Source: CAZJHD01 sp964545855 (GTDB lineage: Bacteria; Planctomycetota; UBA1135; JACQFD01). From it: 64,000 nucleotides of DNA. The first letter of the stretch is position 1. Each line of letters opens with the position of its first letter. The position numbers and the translations under genes are program-made. Positions 54,516-62,516 of this stretch are shown one piece after another. A model generated the notes under the pieces. That model was not told where the DNA came from and did no database searches. It saw only the letters and a program-made list of their open reading frames with translations. Where the stretch lies: the NCBI GenBank assembly GCA_964545855.1, contig CAZJHD010000006.1, positions 62,001 to 126,000 of the forward strand. Reading direction: 5' to 3'.

Positions 54516-55097
54516 TCAGCGGATCTTCTCGCGCTCGAGCTCCTGCCACGTGCTGCCGAGTGCGCGCATCCGCGAGGAGAGCGGGCGACGCTCGTTGCCG
54601 ACGCGATGGAACTGGAGGACGAGGTCGGTCTTCGTGCGCACCCACTCGGCGCCGCTGCGGACGAGGCTCGAGGCGAGGCCGGAGAGATGCACCGTGTAGT
54701 GGTTCGCGTACGCGTCGATCGACCCCCACACGACGACGACGCGCCGGCTCTCCCCCGCCGCGAGCGATCCCTTCAGGTCGAAGAGGTCGACGACGTCGGC
54801 CTCGACGGTCGCCCGCAGCGCCCTCAGCACCCGGGGGTCGTGGCGGGCGGCCATGGACGCACCCAGCTCCGTCGAAAGGGTCGCGAAGGGGACGATCTCG
54901 CGCGCTTCGCCCGTGTCGTTCGTGACCGTCAGCGTCTGGTACCAGACCGCTTCGGCCGTGCGTCCGGTCCCCACGACGATCGCCCTCGGCGCGTCGGAGG
55001 CGACGGTGAGTCTCCAGGGGCTGCCCGCCTCGGACTCGAGGGTGCTTCCGGACGGGAGGAGGAGGCTGGCGACGATCAGCAGTGCGGATGCGTTCAT
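54516..55097 (-). CDS. Exported protein of unknown function
   Basis: The 193-residue product has a signal peptide (SALLIVASLLLPSGSTLES) and a beta-rich middle (RAIVVGTGRTAEAVWYQTLTV, AGESRRVVVVWGS) that resembles an immunoglobulin-like domain in which a conserved WY pair and NDTG turn occur. The C-terminal 40 residues are charged and helical. I cannot assign a family. It is followed on the same strand by nothing and is preceded by the pseudopilin gene 121 bases upstream, so it may be cotranscribed with it. Confidence 0.6.
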   Translation of the reverse strand: MNASALLIVASLLLPSGSTLESEAGSPWRLTVASDAPRAIVVGTGRTAEAVWYQTLTVTNDTGEAREIVPFATLSTELGASMAARHDPRVLRALRATVEADVVDLFDLKGSLAAGESRRVVVVWGSIDAYANHYTVHLSGLASSLVRSGAEWVRTKTDLVLQFHRVGNERRPLSSRMRALGSTWQELEREKIR

Positions 55098-55218
55098 GCG
55101 ACGTGTCGAGGAGCGATGCGGGAGATCGAGGGGTTCGAGGCGTGGAGGGCCTTGGCCAGCGGGTTGGGTGAGAACGGGCCGGACGAGAACGGGCCGGACG
55201 CGTCCGGCCTCCGGAGGG

Positions 55219-55926
55219 TCACTTCTTCTTCAGCAAGGGCGCGTCTCGCCGAAGGCTTCGCAGCTCCTCGACGGGACAGTCGGGGCCCGGAATGAGGTAG
55301 GCGTTCGGGGCGATCACGCCGTCGCGACGGAGGAGCTCCACGTCGTACTCCTTCGGCGCGCCGTCGGCCATGAGCACGTTCGTCGTGTAGCTGTGATTGG
55401 GGACCGGATCCTGCTCCGTGTCGGCGAACTCGTTGTCGCAAGCGACCAGGGCCTGCTTGCCCGGCGTCTTGTCGATGTGCGGAAAGTGCTCCACGTCGCG
55501 TCCCGCGTAGGCCGTGTACGTCTCGTCCAGGTTCTCCCAATCGTCGAACCAGTGCTCCGGGGTCCGATCGCCGAGGCCGCCGAGCAATCGAGGCTGGACG
55601 CCCGGGCAGGTGAACCGCTTCGCGAAGTTCTCGCTGTGGCTCTCCGTGTCGACGCGCCAGAGCTCCAGGAAGAAACGGATCCCCGACTGGTTCGGCCAGT
55701 CCTTGAAGCGGTCCTTGTAGAGCTGGAAGTTCCGATAGAGGTCCGTCATGTTCAGCGAGCAGGCGGAGACCTTCGCGCGGTCCAGGTACTTCGGGACCTG
55801 GATCGCGAGGGCGCTGATCAGGATGGCGATGATCGCCATCACCGCGAGCAGCTCGATGAGAGTGAATCCGAGGCGGCGCCGCGACCGAGCGCGCGTCCGT
55901 CCGGGTGTCCGGGAGCAGGGCTTCAT
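55219..55926 (-). CDS. Type IV pilin-like / pseudopilin protein
   Basis: The product carries a prepilin-type signal: a basic leader of about 20 residues, then GFTLIELLAVMAIIAILISALAI with Gly before the Phe and Glu five residues into the mature protein. Cleavage by prepilin peptidase would leave N-methyl-Phe. The globular part (WPNQSGIRFFLELWRVD, HFPHIDKTPGKQALVACDNE) resembles the planctomycete DUF1559-type or GspG-like pseudopilins only loosely. A start at ATG 55926 is preferred because GAGG lies six bases before it; ATG 55932 is possible. It could be a substrate of the ATPases at 5386-9968, far away. A TAGAAT -10-like element lies at 55942-55947. Confidence 0.85.
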   Translation of the reverse strand: MKPCSRTPGRTRARSRRRLGFTLIELLAVMAIIAILISALAIQVPKYLDRAKVSACSLNMTDLYRNFQLYKDRFKDWPNQSGIRFFLELWRVDTESHSENFAKRFTCPGVQPRLLGGLGDRTPEHWFDDWENLDETYTAYAGRDVEHFPHIDKTPGKQALVACDNEFADTEQDPVPNHSYTTNVLMADGAPKEYDVELLRRDGVIAPNAYLIPGPDCPVEELRSLRRDAPLLKKK

Positions 55927-56038
55927 GGGCATCCTCGGGCGATTCTAGAACGCAAGGTGTGCCGAGGTTGCTCGATTTTGAGCGCCGCGCGCCCGGGAGG
56001 ACGTGCTCGCGTGAAGCTCCCGGTCCTTCACTCGATCG

Positions 56039-56509
56039 TCACTCGATCAACGAGGGCCGATCGGGGTTGCGCAGCCGAAGGAGCTGGTAGATCTGTCCGC
56101 GGTGATGCGCCTCGTGCTGCAGCACGTGCCAGACGATCCAGCGCACCGTCACGATGTTGCCGCGATGATCGATCTTCGTGTCCGCGAGGCGCGCGACGGC
56201 GAGGCTCTCCAGGAACTGATTCGTCTGCTCCCGGAGGATCCTCCAGCGCTCTCGCACGGCGTCGGGATCGGCCCAGACGCCCGGCTCGTGCCGGATCCAC
56301 TCGTTGCCGCGCACGACACGGTCGATCCAATAGGCCTCGGAGTCGCAGAGGTGCCTCAGGATGTCGCCGATGCTCCGCACCTTCGCGTGCGCGACCGGCT
56401 TCCAGTCGAAGGTCGGACCGTCCACGTGGGCGAGCACCTGCTCCAGCTCCAGCCGCACGACGTCCCAGTCGCGGAACGAATCGCGCGCGTTCGGGCCACG
56501 CGTGCTCAT
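56039..56509 (-). CDS. DinB-family metal-dependent protein
   Basis: The 156-residue all-helical product matches DinB/YfiT proteins: the metal-binding His pattern appears as HAKVRSIGDILRHLCDSEAYW and HVLQHEAHHRGQIYQLLR. Length is typical. Such proteins include mycothiol or bacillithiol S-transferases and others of unknown role; nothing nearby identifies the thiol. It lies 103 bases before the ahcY stop on the same strand, so it may be the last gene of the metK-ahcY unit. Confidence 0.88.
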   Translation of the reverse strand: MSTRGPNARDSFRDWDVVRLELEQVLAHVDGPTFDWKPVAHAKVRSIGDILRHLCDSEAYWIDRVVRGNEWIRHEPGVWADPDAVRERWRILREQTNQFLESLAVARLADTKIDHRGNIVTVRWIVWHVLQHEAHHRGQIYQLLRLRNPDRPSLIE

Positions 56510-56612
56510 CGCAGGACCGGGCTCGAAGGACCGGCGGGAACGGACGAGGCGCGACGCCGGGCCCGGAGCGAAGTGATCGCTCCGGGTCGGCGTCGCTCCT
56601 TCCTCCGCCCGC

Positions 56613-57938
56613 TCAGGTGCCTTCCTGCCAGGACTCGAGGTAGGCCTTCTGCTCGGGCGTGAGCGTGTCGATCGTGATCCCCATGGTCTCGAGCTTCAGG
56701 CGGCCGACCCAGCGGTCGATCGTCTTCGGCACCTCGTGGACCGACACGGAGAGAGGCTTCTTCTGCGTCGCGACCCACTCCGTGGCGAGGGCCTGCGTCG
56801 CGAAGGACATGTCCATCACGCTCGCGGGATGTCCCTCGGCGCAGGCGAGATTCACGAGCCGTCCCTGGCCGAGCAGGTAGATCGTCCGGCCGTTCGGGAG
56901 GACGTAGGCGTCCACGAACTTCCGCACGTCACGGATCTCCTTCTTCGCGAGCTTCTTCAGGCCCGCGACGTCGATCTCGATGTCGAAGTGGCCCGAGTTG
57001 CAGATGACCGCGCCCTCCTTCATCGACTTCATGTGCTCGGTCGTCACCACGTGCTTGTTGCCGGTGACGGTGCAGAACACGTCGCCGATCTTCGCCGCCT
57101 CGCGCATCGGCATGACGCGGAAGCCGTCCATGGCGGCCTCGAGGGCCTTGATCGGGTCGATCTCCGTCACGATCACCTGCGCGCCCATGCCGCGGGCGCG
57201 CGTCGCGAAGCCGCGGCCGCACCAGCCGTAGCCGGCCACCACGACGACCTTGCTCGCCAGGAGGGCGTCCGTCGCGCGGATGATCCCGTCGATCGTGCTC
57301 TGACCCGTGCCATAGCGGTTGTCGAAGAGGTGCTTCGTGTCGGCGTCGTTCACGGCGACGACCGGGATTCGGAGCGCACCCTCGATCGCCATCGCCTTCA
57401 GGCGGATCACGCCCGTCGTCGTCTCCTCCATCGATCCCTTGATCTGCGGGATCAGCTCCGGCGCGTCCTTGTGGATCGCCGTCACGAGATCGCAGCCGTC
57501 GTCCATCGTGAGGTTCGGCTTGTGAGCGATCGCCGCGCGCATGTGCTTGTAGTAGGTGGCGTTGTCCTCGCCCTTGATCGCGTGCGTGGGGATCCCGTAG
57601 TGGAGCGAGAGCGCCGCGGAGACGTCGTCCTGCGTGGAGAGCGGATTCGACGCGCAAAGGAGCAGGTCGGCGCCGCCGGCCTGGAGGGTCCTCATGAGGT
57701 TCGCCGTCTCCGCCGTGACGTGGAGGCACGCCGACATCCGGATGCCCTTGAGCGGCTTCTCCTTCGCGAAGCGCTCGCTGATCCGCGCCAGCACCGGCAT
57801 GTCGCGCGCCGCCCATTCGATGCGCTGGATGCCCTGCGCCTTCAGCGAGGGATCGGCGCAGTCGTACTTGGCGTGGGATTCCTTGGAAGCGGCGTTCGGG
57901 GAAGCGGTCTGCGAGCGAGCGGTCATCGACTTGGGCAT
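56613..57938 (-). CDS. ahcY: S-adenosylhomocysteine hydrolase
   Basis: The 441-residue protein hydrolyses S-adenosylhomocysteine to adenosine and homocysteine, the by-product of SAM-dependent methylation. Visible motifs are RMSACLHVTAETANLM (substrate His), GEDNATYYKHM, NDADTKHLFDNRYGTGQST (substrate Lys/Asp), VAGYGWCGRGFATRA (NAD-binding Gly loop), NSGHFDIEI and a C-terminal LTPEQKAYLESW. The length matches the shorter bacterial/archaeal form that lacks the mammalian internal insertion. I chose ATG 57938; an ATG four codons later is also possible. It follows metK by 139 bases, so SAM synthesis and recycling are physically linked. Confidence 0.97.
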   Translation of the reverse strand: MPKSMTARSQTASPNAASKESHAKYDCADPSLKAQGIQRIEWAARDMPVLARISERFAKEKPLKGIRMSACLHVTAETANLMRTLQAGGADLLLCASNPLSTQDDVSAALSLHYGIPTHAIKGEDNATYYKHMRAAIAHKPNLTMDDGCDLVTAIHKDAPELIPQIKGSMEETTTGVIRLKAMAIEGALRIPVVAVNDADTKHLFDNRYGTGQSTIDGIIRATDALLASKVVVVAGYGWCGRGFATRARGMGAQVIVTEIDPIKALEAAMDGFRVMPMREAAKIGDVFCTVTGNKHVVTTEHMKSMKEGAVICNSGHFDIEIDVAGLKKLAKKEIRDVRKFVDAYVLPNGRTIYLLGQGRLVNLACAEGHPASVMDMSFATQALATEWVATQKKPLSVSVHEVPKTIDRWVGRLKLETMGITIDTLTPEQKAYLESWQEGT

Positions 57939-58030
57939 GGGGATGGGGTCCGGATCCCTCCGCGTCGCTGCGTGGAGGGGAGCCGTTCGAGTGAGCGGGA
58001 AATGGAGAGTGTTGTTCGAGAAAAAGCGCG

Positions 58031-58053
58031 GAAGCCGCGTTGGACGCGGCTTC
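58031..58053 (-). terminator. Hairpin in the metK-ahcY spacer: terminator or attenuator
   Basis: A perfect 9-base stem (GAAGCCGCG with CGCGGCTTC on the minus strand, 5-base loop) is followed five bases later by TTTTT (58025-58021). It could end metK transcripts or act as an attenuator controlling how much read-through reaches ahcY. Confidence 0.5.
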
Positions 58054-58077
58054 GCGGTGGAGTGGAGTGGGCGGGGC

Positions 58078-59295
<1,218 letters not shown>

Positions 59296-59752
59296 GGCGT
59301 GCGGACGAAGAGGTGGCGGTTGTTCGGAAAGGTGGGTGGGGTCGAGACCTGCGGCGCAGGAGGAGCTGGCCTCGAGGGTCGATGCTCCCTCGACACGGGC
59401 CCGATTCCTTGGGCTCCATCGAGAGAACGGCTCGCCGAGATTGAACCGTTTCGGCTTCGGTCTCGGCGGCTCCGGACGTGCCAGAGCCGAATTTCGAGCG
59501 GACAAGCATAGCCGCTCCGGCCTCCTTCGGGAAACCGTGCGCTGGGACCTGGCGCCTTCGTCGAGGACCGACCGCCGCCCGGCCGGCGCCCGGCCACCTG
59601 GGAGCCGCGACATCGGCCCATCGATGGATGCCGCGGATCCGCCCGACGGCGAATCGAGGCTCGGCGCCGGAGGGGTGATGCATACACTGCGCCGTCTCGC
59701 CGAGCGCACGCGCTCGCGCTCTCTGTCCCCGCGGCACCCGAATCGCAACGCC
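59296..59752. other. 457-base divergent spacer between metK and the collagen-like gene
   Basis: The longest gap in the window. It holds a TATGCT -10-like element for metK at 59505-59510 (minus) and TACACT at 59693-59698 for the plus-strand gene. No RNA gene, riboswitch consensus or repeat was recognised; the metK side would give a leader of about 200 bases with several short inverted segments. Confidence 0.6.
59505..59510 (-). promoter_or_regulatory. Possible -10 element (TATGCT) for metK
   Basis: TATGCT on the minus strand, in an AT-richer patch of the spacer. It predicts a 5' leader of roughly 200 bases. No -35 match was seen. Confidence 0.35.
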
Positions 59753-61102
59753 ATGCAACGGACTCTCCCGCTCCTCGCCGCCGTCGCGGCCTCGCTCACT
59801 CTCTCCGCGCCCGCCTTCGCCGCCGGCGACTCGCCCGCGACGCTCGCGGCCGACGCCTACGTGAGGCTCAAGTCCAAGAAGAACTACGGAACGAGCCAGG
59901 TCCTGCAGCTCAAGGGAGACGGTGCGAGCGCCTACATCCGCTTCGAGCTCGGCTCCCTGCCGCCGGGCACCACGGGCGGCCAGGTCGAGCTCGCGCACCT
60001 CCAGCTCTTCGTGAGCAAGGTGATTGGCACCGGGAACGTGGAAGTGCGACGCGTCTTCGATCCCTGGGAGGAAACGATCGTGAACGCCCTCGCGCCTCCC
60101 GCGGTCGGCGACGTCGAGGCCCCGGCCCTCGGGCTGGAGAAGGACGATCGATACTCCTTCGTGAGCTTCGACGTCACCGAGCTCGTCCGCGCGTGGATCG
60201 ACGGAGCCGTCGAGAACCGTGGCATCGGGATCTTCGCCGTCAGCTCCGACAAGAAGTTCACCGTCGAGTTCGACAGCAAGGAGAACGTGAAGACGGCACA
60301 CGAGCCGGCACTGCGCCTCCTGCTGAAGGCGCCCCCCGCGGCGCCGGGCGCCGTCGGGCCCCAGGGGCCGATGGGTCCGGCGGGTCCCTTGGGACCCCAG
60401 GGACCGCAGGGGCCACCCGGGACGAATGGAGCGCCCGGGCTCACGGGTCCCGCCGGTCCGGCGGGTCCGACGGGAGCGGCGGGTCCGCAGGGAGCGACTG
60501 GCGCTCCGGGCGCGACCGGGCCTCCGGGCACGACGGGACCGCAGGGACCCCAGGGTGTCGTTGGACCCACGGGTCCCGCCGGCATCGCCGGTCCGACGGG
60601 CCCCATGGGTCCCCAGGGGAACCCGGGACCGATCGGCATCCAGGGACCCCAGGGCGTGCAGGGTCCCATCGGCGCGAATGGACCTCCGGGTCCCATCGGG
60701 CCGCCGGCCTTCGTCGCGACCGCCTTCGCCCATGGCCCCGCGGGCGCACCCACGAGCACTCTCTCCTTCCTCTCGCCGATCGCCGTGGTGACGGTCTCGG
60801 GCGCGCAGCGCGTCTTCGTGAACTCGACGCGCTCCTTCGGCAGCGTGCAGCCGGGCGGCGCCAACAAGCTGTCGCTCTTCGTCGGCTACCGAGTCCTCGG
60901 CGACACCACGATCACGACCGTCGGGTCCGGGATGCTCAACAACGCCGTCGCGGAGAACGTCCGCGTTCCCATGAACGCGAGCGCCATCCTCCAGGGACTC
61001 GCGGCCGGGACCTACGAAGTGGGCCTCGTCGGGAGCGCCGTGAACGCCCAGAACTGGGACTTCAACGACTGGGGCTACACGACGGCGTTCGTCTTCGAGT
61101 AG
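59753..61102 (+). CDS. Exported collagen-like protein with DNRLRE-type head
   Basis: The 449-residue product has a signal peptide ending PAFAAG. Residues about 27-190 resemble the DNRLRE module of cell-surface and spore-coat proteins (ADAYVRLKSKKNYGTSQVLQ, FDVTELVRAWIDGAVENRG). Residues 199-318 (60347-60706) form 40 uninterrupted Gly-X-Y triplets rich in Pro, Ala, Gln and Thr with no charged residue at all. A 130-residue C-terminal domain (FVATAFAHGPAGAP, GYRVLGDTTITTVGS) may trimerise the helix, as in bacterial collagens and phage fibres. Proline hydroxylation is absent in bacteria, so stability would rest on Pro content and the end domain. The role is likely surface fibre or matrix; this is inferred. 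Confidence 0.9.
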   Translation: MQRTLPLLAAVAASLTLSAPAFAAGDSPATLAADAYVRLKSKKNYGTSQVLQLKGDGASAYIRFELGSLPPGTTGGQVELAHLQLFVSKVIGTGNVEVRRVFDPWEETIVNALAPPAVGDVEAPALGLEKDDRYSFVSFDVTELVRAWIDGAVENRGIGIFAVSSDKKFTVEFDSKENVKTAHEPALRLLLKAPPAAPGAVGPQGPMGPAGPLGPQGPQGPPGTNGAPGLTGPAGPAGPTGAAGPQGATGAPGATGPPGTTGPQGPQGVVGPTGPAGIAGPTGPMGPQGNPGPIGIQGPQGVQGPIGANGPPGPIGPPAFVATAFAHGPAGAPTSTLSFLSPIAVVTVSGAQRVFVNSTRSFGSVQPGGANKLSLFVGYRVLGDTTITTVGSGMLNNAVAENVRVPMNASAILQGLAAGTYEVGLVGSAVNAQNWDFNDWGYTTAFVFE

Positions 61103-61118
61103 CCGCTTCGCCGAACGC

Positions 61119-62507
61119 TCAGGGAAGACCGCGCGCTCGCAGTTCGCGCACGACCCGCGCCGCGGCGCCGCGATGGGGCGCGACGGCGCGCGGTCCACCG
61201 GCTCCGGCGCGCCGCGCGCCGTCGGGATCGCCGAGCCATCGGCCGAGCGCCTCCGCGAGTTCGTCCCCGTTGCGCACGACGCGGCTCGCTCCCGCCTCGG
61301 ACAGGATCGCGGCGGCCTCCGCGAAGCTCTCCATTCCGGGTCCGTGGACCACGGGAACCCCGAGGGCCGCCGGCTCCAGCACGTTCTGCCCTCCGCGGCG
61401 GTTCTCGAGGGATCCACCGACGAAGGCGATCCGCGCGAATCGGTAGAGCGCCTCCAGGTCTCCCACGGTGTCGACGACGATCGGCGCCGTGGGCGACGTC
61501 ACCGAGCGGTTCTCGGAGCGCAGGACGCTCAGCCGCTCCACCCTGCCGAGCCGTCGCGACAGGAGCGCGACGACCTCCTCGATGCGGTCGAGATGGCGCG
61601 GCACCACGGCGATCCGGAGCCCCGGGAATCCGCTCGCGCGCAGCCGCGCCACGGCATCGGCGATCCGATCCTCCTCGGGCGCGTGGGTGCTCCCCGCGAC
61701 GACGAGCACGTCGTTCGCGTCGATCCGCAATCGCGCCGCGATCTCCGCGTCGGGAGGCTTCGCCGGATCGGCGAGTCCGTCGAACTTCATGTTCCCGCAG
61801 ACGGCGATGCGGTCCGGCGGAACGCCGAGGGCGAGGAGCCGCTCCGCATGCGCCTCGCCCTGGACGGCGAACAGCCGCACGTCGCCCAGCCGTCGCGCGG
61901 CGTACTCGCGGAGCCAGCCGTAGCGACGAGCGGTCCGCTCCGAGATCCGGCCGTTCACGACGGCGATCGGCACCTGGCGCTTCGCCGCGTGGCGCAGGAA
62001 TCCGGGCCAGAGCTCGAGCTCCAGCAGGAGCACGGAGCGCGGACGCAGGCGATCGAGGAACCGCGCGGCGCAGGTGGGAAAGTCGATCGGGAAGGGACGC
62101 ACCGGCGATTCCTGATGCCGTCGCCGCGCCTCCTGGAGACCCGTCGCCGTCGTCGCGGTGAGGAGCTCGCGGACCGTTTCCCCGCTGTCCCTCAGCGCGC
62201 GCAGCAGCGGCGCGACGAGCCGGACCTCGCCCACGGAGACTCCGTGGAGGACCACCCGGTCCTCGATCGCCGAGGCGGGCTCGACGGCGAGGTCGAGCGC
62301 GAGGCGGCCGAGGAGCCGCCGGCGCTGCTCCGGATCGCGCCGGCTCCGGAGCAGTCCCGCGGGAACGGCGACCGCGGCCGCGGCGGCGCCGATCGCTCCG
62401 TAGGCGAGGTCGAAGACCGTGATCGCCGCGGGATCGCCGGCGCGGGATCGCAGGATCTCGCCCGCCGGCCGGCGACTCCCCTCCGCGCTCGGAGCCGCGC
62501 CGTTCAC
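61119..62507 (-). CDS. waaA: 3-deoxy-D-manno-octulosonic acid transferase
   Basis: The 462-residue GT-B enzyme adds Kdo to lipid A. It starts with an N-terminal hydrophobic anchor (VFDLAYGAIGAAAAAVAVPA), then the catalytic-Glu segment VVLHGVSVGEVRLV. The middle has PIDFPTCAARFLDRLRP and LELELWPGFLRHAA (the E-x-E-x-WP motif typical of WaaA), then VNGRISERTARRYGW. The C-terminal half carries GSTHAPEEDRI and FVGGSLENRRGGQNVLEPAA, the nucleotide-sugar site. It implies LPS with Kdo, supporting a diderm. GTG 62507 starts 9 bases after secA ends, so both are probably co-transcribed. Confidence 0.95.
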   Translation of the reverse strand: MNGAAPSAEGSRRPAGEILRSRAGDPAAITVFDLAYGAIGAAAAAVAVPAGLLRSRRDPEQRRRLLGRLALDLAVEPASAIEDRVVLHGVSVGEVRLVAPLLRALRDSGETVRELLTATTATGLQEARRRHQESPVRPFPIDFPTCAARFLDRLRPRSVLLLELELWPGFLRHAAKRQVPIAVVNGRISERTARRYGWLREYAARRLGDVRLFAVQGEAHAERLLALGVPPDRIAVCGNMKFDGLADPAKPPDAEIAARLRIDANDVLVVAGSTHAPEEDRIADAVARLRASGFPGLRIAVVPRHLDRIEEVVALLSRRLGRVERLSVLRSENRSVTSPTAPIVVDTVGDLEALYRFARIAFVGGSLENRRGGQNVLEPAALGVPVVHGPGMESFAEAAAILSEAGASRVVRNGDELAEALGRWLGDPDGARRAGAGGPRAVAPHRGAAARVVRELRARGLP

Positions 62508-62516
62508 GACGGGCCG

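Noticed and set aside
59296..59520. A SAM-I, SAM-II or SAH riboswitch upstream of metK or ahcY.
   Set aside because: I could not match the conserved core sequences of these classes by eye. A covariance search would decide.
59932..60867. An antisense frame that also reads as Gly-Pro-rich and collagen-like.
   Set aside because: GGN and CCN codons are each other's complement, so the reverse strand of a collagen gene mimics one. Only the plus strand has a signal peptide and flanking domains.
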